Source: an uncultured Lachnospiraceae bacterium
GTDB taxonomy: Bacteria; Bacillota; Clostridia; Lachnospirales; Lachnospiraceae
Length of the DNA stretch: 14,478 bases
NCBI GenBank assembly: GCA_900313435.1
Contig: OMRF01000150.1
Span: 1-14,478 of the forward strand
Direction: 5' to 3'
Shown here: piece after piece, positions 5,774 through 12,595 of the stretch
Layout: each line of letters opens with the position of its first letter
How positions within the stretch are numbered: position 1 is the first letter of the stretch
Notes under the pieces: model-generated
The model's database searches: none
What the model saw: only the letters and a program-made list of their open reading frames with translations
Told to the model about the DNA's origin: nothing
Position numbers and translations under genes: made by a program

Positions 5774-6555
5774 AGCTCTGTCCCTGCATAGACATACACA
5801 ACGGCACCGTAAAGCAGATCGTTGGCTCTACCCTTGGCGGGGTGGATCCAAATGATGAGCAGGTCTTTGAGAATTACAAGAGCGTCATGGGGGCGGCCCA
5901 CTTCGCTTCGATCTTTAAAGCAAAGGGCCTTACCGGCGGACACGTTATTAATCTCAACAGCAGGGATTCAGGCTTTTTCAGGGCATCTGAAAACGAGGTA
6001 TTTTCGGCTCTTTCGACCTACCCCAAAGGTCTTACGGCCGGAGGCGGCATAGATATTGAAAACGCGAAGGATTATCTTGATAAGGGCGCAAGCCACGTCA
6101 TAATGACAAGCGCACTGTTTCGGAACAAAAAGCTCTCTTTTGAGTACCTCAGGGAATTCGCGAAGAAGGTAGGATCAAAATACTTGATCATCGATCTCTC
6201 CTGCAAAAAGGAGGGGGATGAGTACTTCGTTTTCACGGACCGCTGGCAGAAAAAGACGGACACAGTGGTCTCGACGGGCCTCTTCCAGAAGCTCTATGCT
6301 TACTGCGAGGGCTTTCTCGTTCATGGGATAGCTTCCGAAGGGAAGAAAGGCGGCTTTGACGAGAACCTGGTGAAGCTTCTCTCCCTTGCGGCGCCGGTCA
6401 CGAAGCCCATCACCTACGCGGGCGGCATCGCCTCGATCGATGACATTAAAAAAATTAAAGCAATTACGAATGGTAATATAGATATAACTATAGGGAGCGC
6501 CCTTTCGATATATGGTGGGAGTCTCTCAATAGACGAAGTAATTGCAGCAATATAG
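5770..6555 (+). CDS. hisA: Phosphoribosylformimino-AICAR ribotide isomerase, eukaryotic (HIS6)-type HisA
   Basis: HisA isomerises ProFAR to PRFAR, the fourth step of histidine synthesis. The 261 residues follow the fungal/plant HIS6 type rather than the usual bacterial HisA: 'CIDIHNGTVKQIVG' (6-19, Asp8 catalytic), 'TAGGGI' (89-94), 'LIIDLSCKK' (139-147, second Asp at 142), 'WQKKTD' (159-164), 'FLVHGIASEG' (182-191), 'ITYAGGIASIDDIKK' (214-228) and 'IGSALSIYGG' (241-250). Yeast HIS6 also has 261 residues and shares these blocks as I remember them. It is a TIM-barrel cytoplasmic enzyme. It starts within the guaB stop codon (ATGA) and no other histidine-synthesis gene is in the window. The last 37 or so codons are AT-richer than the rest, and it alone ends in TAG. 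Confidence 0.88.
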   Translation: MKLCPCIDIHNGTVKQIVGSTLGGVDPNDEQVFENYKSVMGAAHFASIFKAKGLTGGHVINLNSRDSGFFRASENEVFSALSTYPKGLTAGGGIDIENAKDYLDKGASHVIMTSALFRNKKLSFEYLREFAKKVGSKYLIIDLSCKKEGDEYFVFTDRWQKKTDTVVSTGLFQKLYAYCEGFLVHGIASEGKKGGFDENLVKLLSLAAPVTKPITYAGGIASIDDIKKIKAITNGNIDITIGSALSIYGGSLSIDEVIAAI

Positions 6556-6593
6556 GTTTTGGACCCCCGGGACTGTCCCGGGGGTCCAAAACC
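6555..6593. repeat. 39-bp perfect GC-rich palindrome, copy 2
   Basis: Two 19-base arms are perfect inverted repeats around a central T at 6574. The first base of the left arm is the last base of the hisA TAG stop. Bases 6557-6590 equal 1443-1476 except for the central T/A, so this copy is the reverse orientation of copy 1 and has longer arms (GGTTTTGG...CCAAAACC). It sits 24 bases before the dapF TTG start, inside an otherwise continuous plus-strand gene run. No U-tract follows, so it is not a classical terminator, though a folded RNA stem here could affect read-through or mRNA processing. Confidence 0.92.
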
Positions 6594-6604
6594 AGGAACC
6601 CAAC

Positions 6605-6611
6605 AAAGGAG
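6605..6611 (+). promoter_or_regulatory. Ribosome binding site that decides the dapF start
   Basis: AAAGGAG lies six bases before TTG 6618 and twelve before a second in-frame TTG at 6624. The spacing favours 6618, although starting at 6624 would give the commoner DapF opening MKFTKMHG. No promoter fits between the palindrome and this site. Confidence 0.75.
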
Positions 6612-6617
6612 AAATCT

Positions 6618-7514
6618 TTGAACTTGAAATTTACGAAAATGCACGGCATAGGAAATGACTATGTCTACGTGGACTGTATGAAAGAGGGAGCTCTTGAAAA
6701 ACTCCCGAATCCTGCAGAGCTTTCAAAGCTTGTTTCTGACAGGCATTTCGGCATCGGAAGCGACGGCCTCATCCTTATTGCGCCCTCAAAGAAGGCCGAC
6801 CTTCAGATGATAATGTACAATGCCGACGGCTCCAGGGGCGAGATGTGCGGGAACGGGATACGCTGCGTCGGAAAGTACGCATACGACCACGGTCTTACAA
6901 AGAAAACGGAGATCACCGTTGAGACGCTTGCGGGAGTGAGAGAACTTACACTCACCAAAGGCTCTGACGGGAAGATAGAAAAGGTCACAGTCGACATGGG
7001 TGAAGCCGTCCTTGATACGAGGCGCATTCCCGTGACCTATCCCGAAGACACCATGATAGGGCAGCCCCTTGAGGTCAAGGGAAAGCTCTATACCGCGACC
7101 TGCGTCTCCACCGGAAATCCGCACTGCGTCGTGGTCCTGGACGCTGATATAAAAAAGCTCGACCTTGAAAAGATAGGCCCCTCCTTTGAAAAGCACCCCC
7201 TCTTCCCGAAGAGGACAAATACCGAGTTCGTGAACGTGATAGACAGGTCTCACATCACGATGCGCGTCTATGAAAGGGGCTCGGGCGAGACCCTTGCCTG
7301 CGGGACCGGTGCCTGCGCGTCAGCCGTAGCCTGCTTCTTAAACGGCTTTACCGATGAAAAGGTGGAGGTATCTCTCCTTGGCGGAAAGCTTAATATCGAA
7401 TACGACGAAAAGACAAAGAAGATAAAGATGACAGGCGGCGCCACCGAGGTCTTTTCCGGTGATATGGAGATCCCGGATATCATTGAGGATGAAGACATCA
7501 AGGTCTACGAATAA
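6618..7514 (+). CDS. dapF: Diaminopimelate epimerase
   Basis: DapF converts LL- to meso-diaminopimelate, needed for lysine synthesis and for cross-linking DAP-type peptidoglycan. The 298 residues include the opening 'KFTKMHGIGNDYVYVD' (4-19), 'NADGSRGEMCGNGIRC' with catalytic Cys77, 'STGNPHCVV' (164-172), 'RTNTEFV' (199-205) and 'GETLACGTGACASA' with catalytic Cys228, so both active-site cysteines are present. The start is TTG, chosen by ribosome-binding-site spacing; the first ATG lies at codon 8 (MHG) and would delete the first strand. The C-terminal tail past about residue 285 is acidic. The gene follows hisA and the palindrome with no visible promoter of its own, and precedes the acetyltransferase gene by five bases. 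Confidence 0.96.
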   Translation: MNLKFTKMHGIGNDYVYVDCMKEGALEKLPNPAELSKLVSDRHFGIGSDGLILIAPSKKADLQMIMYNADGSRGEMCGNGIRCVGKYAYDHGLTKKTEITVETLAGVRELTLTKGSDGKIEKVTVDMGEAVLDTRRIPVTYPEDTMIGQPLEVKGKLYTATCVSTGNPHCVVVLDADIKKLDLEKIGPSFEKHPLFPKRTNTEFVNVIDRSHITMRVYERGSGETLACGTGACASAVACFLNGFTDEKVEVSLLGGKLNIEYDEKTKKIKMTGGATEVFSGDMEIPDIIEDEDIKVYE

Positions 7515-7519
7515 ACCCT

Positions 7520-8059
7520 ATGGCCGTTATCGCTGAGACAAAAAGGCTCATCATCCGTGAGATCACGACAGACAGAACAGATTTAGACGGGATATTCGCG
7601 CTTTACGAAGACCCCCGTATGACTGAGTTCATGGATCCCCTCTTTCCTTACGAGGAAGAGGCGGAATATGAGAAGAATTATGTCGAGCGTATCTATCCTT
7701 ATTATGGCTACGGTCTCTGGCTCCTCATAGAAAAAGGGACCGACGACATCATAGGCCGGGCGGGGATAGAATACCGTGAGGGCTGCGAGAAGAATGAAGG
7801 AGAGCTTGGTTTTCAGGTGCGCTTTGACAGGCAGCGTGAAGGCTTTGCCTATGAAGCGGTTTCAAAGATAATCACACTCGGCTTTGAGACCTTTTCCTTT
7901 GATTCGCTGCGCGCCCGTATAAGCCCGAAGAACCTTCCCTCGATAGCCCTTGCAAAGAAGCTTGGGCTTCGTCCCACAAACACCTTTGAGAAGGACTCAA
8001 AGGGAAGCTTTGATGAAATATACCGTTTATACCGCTTAGAGAAAGGAGGATCATTCTGA
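7520..8059 (+). CDS. GNAT-family N-acetyltransferase (RimJ/RimL type)
   Basis: This 179-residue cytoplasmic protein has the GNAT fold: 'ETKRLIIREIT' (6-16) as the first strand typical of the RimJ/RimL group, 'GRAGIEY' (79-85), 'GELGFQVR' (94-101), the acetyl-CoA pyrophosphate loop 'RQREGFAYEA' (104-113, R/Q-x-x-G-x-A), and 'NLPSIALAKKLGL' (138-150). Members acetylate alpha-amino groups of proteins or small amines; the substrate cannot be told here. The ATG is five bases after the dapF stop and lacks a clear ribosome binding site, so translation is probably coupled to dapF. Its stop shares one base with the rel start (TGATG), and the rel ribosome binding site lies within its last codons. Its role beside rel is unknown. 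Confidence 0.85.
   Translation: MAVIAETKRLIIREITTDRTDLDGIFALYEDPRMTEFMDPLFPYEEEAEYEKNYVERIYPYYGYGLWLLIEKGTDDIIGRAGIEYREGCEKNEGELGFQVRFDRQREGFAYEAVSKIITLGFETFSFDSLRARISPKNLPSIALAKKLGLRPTNTFEKDSKGSFDEIYRLYRLEKGGSF
8042..8050 (+). promoter_or_regulatory. Ribosome binding site of rel, inside the acetyltransferase gene
   Basis: AAAGGAGGA ends eight bases before ATG 8059 and doubles as the codons for the C-terminal KGG of the upstream protein. It fixes the rel start, and with it the long N-terminal extension, at 8059. Confidence 0.85.
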
Positions 8060-10551
8060 TGCAGGAGCTATTTACAAAACAGAACCCTGAAGAGAAGTCC
8101 TCCGACTATCTCACAAGCGCCGACGTCACCGAAGAGTACAAGGACGCCATAGAAAGGGTGCGGGCAAAGGCCAGGGAGAAGGCAAAAGCCCCCGGGAGCA
8201 TCGTCCTTCAAGCGGGAGTGGTCCCCCCTGAAAAACTGGACAGAGAAGAGCTCCTCACCTGGGAGGAGCGGATATCCGCTCCGAACCGCGGGATCATCCA
8301 GACCTCCGATTTTTCAGAGCCCTCGGAGATCTACCTTGAGCTCATCCACAGGATACGCCGTTATCATCCCAACACTGATATAGAGATAATAGACAGAGCC
8401 TATAATTTCGCAAAGAATAATCACGGCGACCAGAAGCGAAAGAGCGGAGAGCCCTACATAATACATCCTCTTTGCGTCGCGCTCATCCTTTCGGACCTTG
8501 AGATGGACAAGGAGACCATAGCCGCGGGCCTTTTGCATGATACCGTGGAGGATACCGAAGCCACCATAGATGCCGTAAAGAAATACTTCGGCGAAGAGGT
8601 GGCGCTTCTTGTCGACGGTGTGACAAAGCTCGGCGAGATCAAGTATGAGCAGGACAAGGTCATAAGCCAGGCCGAGAACCTTCGGAAGATGTTCCTTGCC
8701 ATGTCAAAGGATATAAGGGTCATCATCATAAAGCTTGCCGACCGTCTCCACAATATGCGTACCCTCAAGTTTATGACGCCCGAGAAGCAGAAAGAAAAGG
8801 CGAGAGAGACTCAGGAAATTTATGCGCCCCTTGCAATGCGGCTTGGTATTTCAAAAATGAAGGTGGAGCTTGATGACCTTGCCCTCAAATACCTTGAGCC
8901 GGAGGCTTATTATACTCTCGTTGAAGCAATCACCAGACAGAAGATGGAGAGAGACACCTATGTCGACTCCCTTGAAGCTGAGGTAAAGCAGGCGATAGAA
9001 GAGGCAGGGATAAAGGCCGAGGTGAACGGCAGGGCAAAGCATTTCTTCTCCATCTACAAAAAGATGGTCAACCAGAAAAAGACGCTGGATCAGATATACG
9101 ACCTCTTTGCCATAAGGATAATAGTTAAAGACGTTAAGGACTGCTACGCGGCCCTCGGCGTCATGCATGAAAAATATACTCCGATCCCCGGGCGTTTCAA
9201 GGACTATATCGCGATGCCCAAGCCCAATATGTACCAGTCCCTCCACACGACCCTGATAGGTCCCGACGGTACTCCCTTCGAGATACAGATCCGTACCGAG
9301 GAGATGCACCGTACCGCTGAATACGGTGTGGCGGCCCACTGGAAGTACAAGGAATCCGGCGAGGGCGCTTCCGTTGCGGGAGAGGAGCAGAAGCTCTCGT
9401 GGCTTCGCCAGATACTTGAGTGGCAGCAGGACATGAGTGATGACCGCGAATTCATGCGCCTTTTGAAGAGCGATCTCAATCTCTTTTCGGATACGGTCTT
9501 TTGCTTCACGCCTCAGGGCGATGTGAAGAACCTGCCCAAGGGCTCGACCCCCATTGATTTTGCCTATGCGATACATTCCGGCGTGGGAAATACGATGGTG
9601 GGTGCCAAGGTGAACGGGCGCATGGTCCCCATAGATTACGAGATAGCAAACGGCGACCGGGTAGATATAATCACAAGTCAGAACTCAAAGGGCCCCTCAC
9701 GTGACTGGCTTAATGTTGTAAAGTCCACACAGGCGAAGAACAAGATAAACCAGTGGTTTCGTGCGCTCTACAAGGATGATGATATCGCAAAGGGCAGGGA
9801 CTTCCTCCTTCAGGCTGCAAAGCAGAAGGGGCTTTCGCCCGCAATTCTCGCAGATCCGAGATACCAGAGGAGTGTCCTTGATAAATACGGACAGAAGGAT
9901 TGGGAGCACCTCCTCCAGTCCATAGGAAACTCAAACATCAAGGAAGGGGCAGTAGTAAACAGGATCCTTTCGGATTATCTTCATGATCACCCGAAGAACG
10001 TAACGGATGAGGAGATCCTGTCAGAGCACAAGGTATCCGAAGCCACAAGCAAATTCTTAAAGGATCCGACCGCTTCACGCCAGGGAAAGCACGGCATCGT
10101 GGTAAACGGCATAGGCGATCTTTCGGTCCGCTTCTCACGCTGCTGCGATCCGCTGCCGGGTGATGAGATAGTGGGCTTTATCACCAGAGGCCGCGGGATC
10201 ACGATCCACAGGACTGACTGCGTAAATATCTTAAACCTCCCCGAACTTGACAGGGAGCGGCTCATTGATGCCGCCTGGAGAGAGGATATCCTGGAGGGCG
10301 AAAAGAAGGAGCTTTACAAGGCGTCATTAAAGATCTACGGAAAGAACCGTACAGGCCTTCTCGTTGATATATCCCGCGTCTTTACGGAGTCAAATATCGA
10401 TATCCGTATGATGCAGTCCCGCGTCGCAAAGACCGGTACCGCGACTATAGAGGTTTCCTTCGGCGCAAAGAGCACTGACGAGCTTCGGGCGATATCGGAA
10501 AAGCTCCGCTCAGTCGAAGGCGTTCTTGATATAGAAAGGACGGCAAGCTGA
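8059..10551 (+). CDS. relA: Bifunctional (p)ppGpp synthetase/hydrolase Rel
   Basis: Rel makes and breaks the stringent-response alarmone (p)ppGpp at the ribosome. Domains in order are a non-conserved N-terminal extension (1 to about 105); the HD hydrolase domain with H136, H160-D161 ('LLHDTVEDT') and D228 ('LADRLHNMRTL'); the synthetase domain with 'GRAKHFFSIYKKM' (324-336), 'YDLFAIRI' (347-354), 'YIAMPKPNMYQSLHTT' (383-398) and 'EIQIRTEEMHRTAEYG' (408-423); TGS at about 475-540; the zinc-finger/CC region with 'SRCCDPLPGDEIVGF' (693-707); and ACT at about 755-830. The R379-F-K-D382 motif is the RXKD type of bifunctional enzymes, not the EXDD of synthetase-only RelA. At 830 residues it exceeds B. 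subtilis RelA (734) mainly by its N-terminus. It overlaps both neighbours by one base. Confidence 0.96.
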   Translation: MQELFTKQNPEEKSSDYLTSADVTEEYKDAIERVRAKAREKAKAPGSIVLQAGVVPPEKLDREELLTWEERISAPNRGIIQTSDFSEPSEIYLELIHRIRRYHPNTDIEIIDRAYNFAKNNHGDQKRKSGEPYIIHPLCVALILSDLEMDKETIAAGLLHDTVEDTEATIDAVKKYFGEEVALLVDGVTKLGEIKYEQDKVISQAENLRKMFLAMSKDIRVIIIKLADRLHNMRTLKFMTPEKQKEKARETQEIYAPLAMRLGISKMKVELDDLALKYLEPEAYYTLVEAITRQKMERDTYVDSLEAEVKQAIEEAGIKAEVNGRAKHFFSIYKKMVNQKKTLDQIYDLFAIRIIVKDVKDCYAALGVMHEKYTPIPGRFKDYIAMPKPNMYQSLHTTLIGPDGTPFEIQIRTEEMHRTAEYGVAAHWKYKESGEGASVAGEEQKLSWLRQILEWQQDMSDDREFMRLLKSDLNLFSDTVFCFTPQGDVKNLPKGSTPIDFAYAIHSGVGNTMVGAKVNGRMVPIDYEIANGDRVDIITSQNSKGPSRDWLNVVKSTQAKNKINQWFRALYKDDDIAKGRDFLLQAAKQKGLSPAILADPRYQRSVLDKYGQKDWEHLLQSIGNSNIKEGAVVNRILSDYLHDHPKNVTDEEILSEHKVSEATSKFLKDPTASRQGKHGIVVNGIGDLSVRFSRCCDPLPGDEIVGFITRGRGITIHRTDCVNILNLPELDRERLIDAAWREDILEGEKKELYKASLKIYGKNRTGLLVDISRVFTESNIDIRMMQSRVAKTGTATIEVSFGAKSTDELRAISEKLRSVEGVLDIERTAS

Positions 10552-11210
10552 TGTATGAGGTGAGACGCTATCTGACGGGACCTCTCCCTACAAATACCTA
10601 TACCATCAAGAAAAAAGGGGAGAGTAATGTCATCCTTATAGATCCGGGCTCCGGTTCTGACGGGCTTTTTGATGTGCTGTCGGAAAGAGGCGAGGAGATA
10701 GAAGCGATACTGATAACCCATGGCCACGCGGATCATGTTGACGGGGTATCTCCCCTTAAAAATGTAATCTTTGAAAAGACAGGAAAAAAGATAAAGTGCT
10801 ATGCCCCGAAGGCGGATGAAAGGACCTTTAAAGAGCCGGACTATAATTCCTCCCTTATGATCGCGGGCAAAAAGAAGTCATACGATAAGTGCGTTGACGT
10901 CTGGCTTTCCGATAATGAAGAGCTTGAGATAGCAGGGCTTTCCTTCAGAACCCTTATCACTCCGGGACACACCGAAGGCGGAGCGTGCTTTTATTTTCCG
11001 TCAGCCATGACCCTTTTTTCAGGTGATACTCTTTTCTATTGCTCGGTAGGAAGGACGGATTTCCCGGGAGGATCGATGTCTGAACTCGTTAGATCCGTGC
11101 AGGACAGGCTTTTCACGCTTCCCAGTGAGACAAAGGTATATCCCGGCCACAATGAAGAGACAACGATTGAGACGGAGAAGAGATCAAATCCCTTTTTTTC
11201 AGCATGGTAA
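10551..11210 (+). CDS. MBL-fold metallo-hydrolase (glyoxalase II-like)
   Basis: This 219-residue protein carries the metallo-beta-lactamase-fold metal site: 'THGHADHVDG' with H57, H59, D61 and H62, then H140 in 'TPGHTEGG', D159 in 'FSGDTLF', and H200 in 'VYPGHNEET'. These ligands should hold two zinc or iron ions. The 'SVGRTDFPGG' segment (165-174) is typical of the glyoxalase II-like/hydroxyacylglutathione-hydrolase group. No signal peptide is seen, so it is cytoplasmic. The substrate is unknown; thioester hydrolysis is the family guess. As I recall, a hydrolase of this type often lies between rel and hemZ in clostridial genomes. The start overlaps the rel stop by one base (TGATG) and the stop overlaps the hemZ start by seven bases, so the genes are likely translated in sequence. 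Confidence 0.85.
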   Translation: MYEVRRYLTGPLPTNTYTIKKKGESNVILIDPGSGSDGLFDVLSERGEEIEAILITHGHADHVDGVSPLKNVIFEKTGKKIKCYAPKADERTFKEPDYNSSLMIAGKKKSYDKCVDVWLSDNEELEIAGLSFRTLITPGHTEGGACFYFPSAMTLFSGDTLFYCSVGRTDFPGGSMSELVRSVQDRLFTLPSETKVYPGHNEETTIETEKRSNPFFSAW

Positions 11211-12595
11211 TTATTGACCTTTCGGACAAGAGCTTTTTTTATGATGTGATGTCCCTTGCGGGGGAGTTTTATCCGGGCGAGACGATCCGCGAAAAGCCGG
11301 AAGACTACGTAGAAAACGAAAAAGACATAATAATAAAGGTGCCTTCCCCGGACGAAAAGGCAAAACGCCTTGAAAATAAGAATGTCATAAAACGCGCCCT
11401 CTACCGCGACCTTTCAGAGCGTACGGGAAAGATACTTCCCTGGGGCACTCTTTCAGGCATAAGGCCTGTAAAGCTTATCACGTCATATCTTGAAAACGGG
11501 CTTTCCCCGGAAGATACGAAAAAAGTCCTTTTTGATGAATACTATATATCGCAGGAGAAGGCTGAAAAGGGCATCAGCATAGCGATCAGCGAAAGTAAGC
11601 TCCTTAAGCAAGCGGATCTTAAAAAAGGCTACTCCCTTTATATAGGAATCCCCTTTTGTCCCTCGGTCTGCCTTTATTGCTCCTTTTCATCATACCCGGT
11701 GAAGAGGTATTCCGGCGTAACGAAGTATTACGTTACTGCCCTTAAAAAAGAGATAGAAGAGATGGGCCTTTTCTTAAAGGACCATCCCCTTGATACCATA
11801 TATATCGGGGGCGGGACACCTACATCGCTATCCGGTAGCGAGCTTGATGAGATACTCTGCGCTCTTTCAAAAAGCTTTCCCGTATCAAACGTCAAAGAAT
11901 TTACGGTAGAAGCCGGGCGCCCCGATTCCGTAACGAAGGAAAAGCTTTCTGTTTTAAAGGACCACGGGGTCACAAGGATCTCGATAAACCCCCAGACCAT
12001 GAATGACAAGACTCTGAAAGTAATAGGGCGCGCCCACACAGCAGACACCGTAAGAAGCGCCTTTTCTCTGGCAAGAGACTCCGGCTTTTCAAATATAAAC
12101 TGCGATATCATAGCGGGACTCCCGGGGGAAGATACGGATGACTATCATTATACGGCCTCAGAGATAAAGAAGCTCTCCCCTGAAAGCCTGACAGTGCACT
12201 CCCTCGCGCGAAAGAGGGCATCCCGCCTTACGGAGGAATGGGAGGCATTCGCTGATTCATCATTTAAGGGGGCAGAAAGCGCCCTTTCGATCTTTGAAAC
12301 GCTTTCAAAAGAGCTTTCTATGGAGCCTTATTACCTTTACCGCCAGAAAAATATCGCGGGAAACCTTGAAAATACGGGATACGCTGTAGAGGGGTATTCC
12401 AGCCTCTACAATGTCTTGATAATGGAAGAGAAACAACCTATAATTGCACTCGGTGCCGGTGGAGTGAGTAAGCTCCTTACCGGGGGAAAGCCTGCGCGGC
12501 TCCCGAACCCCAAAGATCCCCTTCTTTATATAGAGGGGATTGAGGATATCATCAGAAAAAAGAAGGAAGGATTGGTAAGTACAGGATGGCTTTAA
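11204..12595 (+). CDS. hemZ: HemZ-type radical SAM protein (coproporphyrinogen III dehydrogenase family)
   Basis: This 463-residue protein has an N-terminal region of about 140 residues typical of HemZ ('ILPWGTLSGIRPVKL', 77-91), then a radical SAM domain opening with 'YIGIPFCPSVCLYCSFSSY': C152, C156 and C159 form the CxxxCxxC cluster motif. 'TIYIGGGTPTSL', 'EFTVEAGRPDS' and 'CDIIAGLPGED' are the SAM-binding and barrel segments of the HemN/HemW/HemZ superfamily. B. subtilis HemZ is linked to oxygen-independent coproporphyrinogen III oxidation, but many superfamily members are not true oxidases, and no other haem gene lies here, so the reaction is uncertain. It is cytoplasmic and probably oxygen-sensitive. 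The start overlaps the upstream gene by seven bases and the 3' end overlaps hisS by ten. Confidence 0.88.
   Translation: MVIIDLSDKSFFYDVMSLAGEFYPGETIREKPEDYVENEKDIIIKVPSPDEKAKRLENKNVIKRALYRDLSERTGKILPWGTLSGIRPVKLITSYLENGLSPEDTKKVLFDEYYISQEKAEKGISIAISESKLLKQADLKKGYSLYIGIPFCPSVCLYCSFSSYPVKRYSGVTKYYVTALKKEIEEMGLFLKDHPLDTIYIGGGTPTSLSGSELDEILCALSKSFPVSNVKEFTVEAGRPDSVTKEKLSVLKDHGVTRISINPQTMNDKTLKVIGRAHTADTVRSAFSLARDSGFSNINCDIIAGLPGEDTDDYHYTASEIKKLSPESLTVHSLARKRASRLTEEWEAFADSSFKGAESALSIFETLSKELSMEPYYLYRQKNIAGNLENTGYAVEGYSSLYNVLIMEEKQPIIALGAGGVSKLLTGGKPARLPNPKDPLLYIEGIEDIIRKKKEGLVSTGWL

Noticed and set aside
6447..6500. Promoter for dapF in the AT-rich end of hisA (TTAAAG and TATAGA, 16 bases apart)
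   Set aside because: The boxes match the consensus poorly and an AT-rich stretch will give such hits by chance; not strong enough to list as a feature.
8851..9576. Open frame of 241 codons on the minus strand opposite rel
   Set aside because: It is antisense to the well-conserved synthetase and TGS domains of rel, with no recognisable motif or start signal.
12113..12128. GGGACTCCCGGGGG inside hemZ, resembling the palindrome core
   Set aside because: It lacks the GT centre and the inverted arms and is explained by the conserved GLPGED coding motif of radical SAM proteins.
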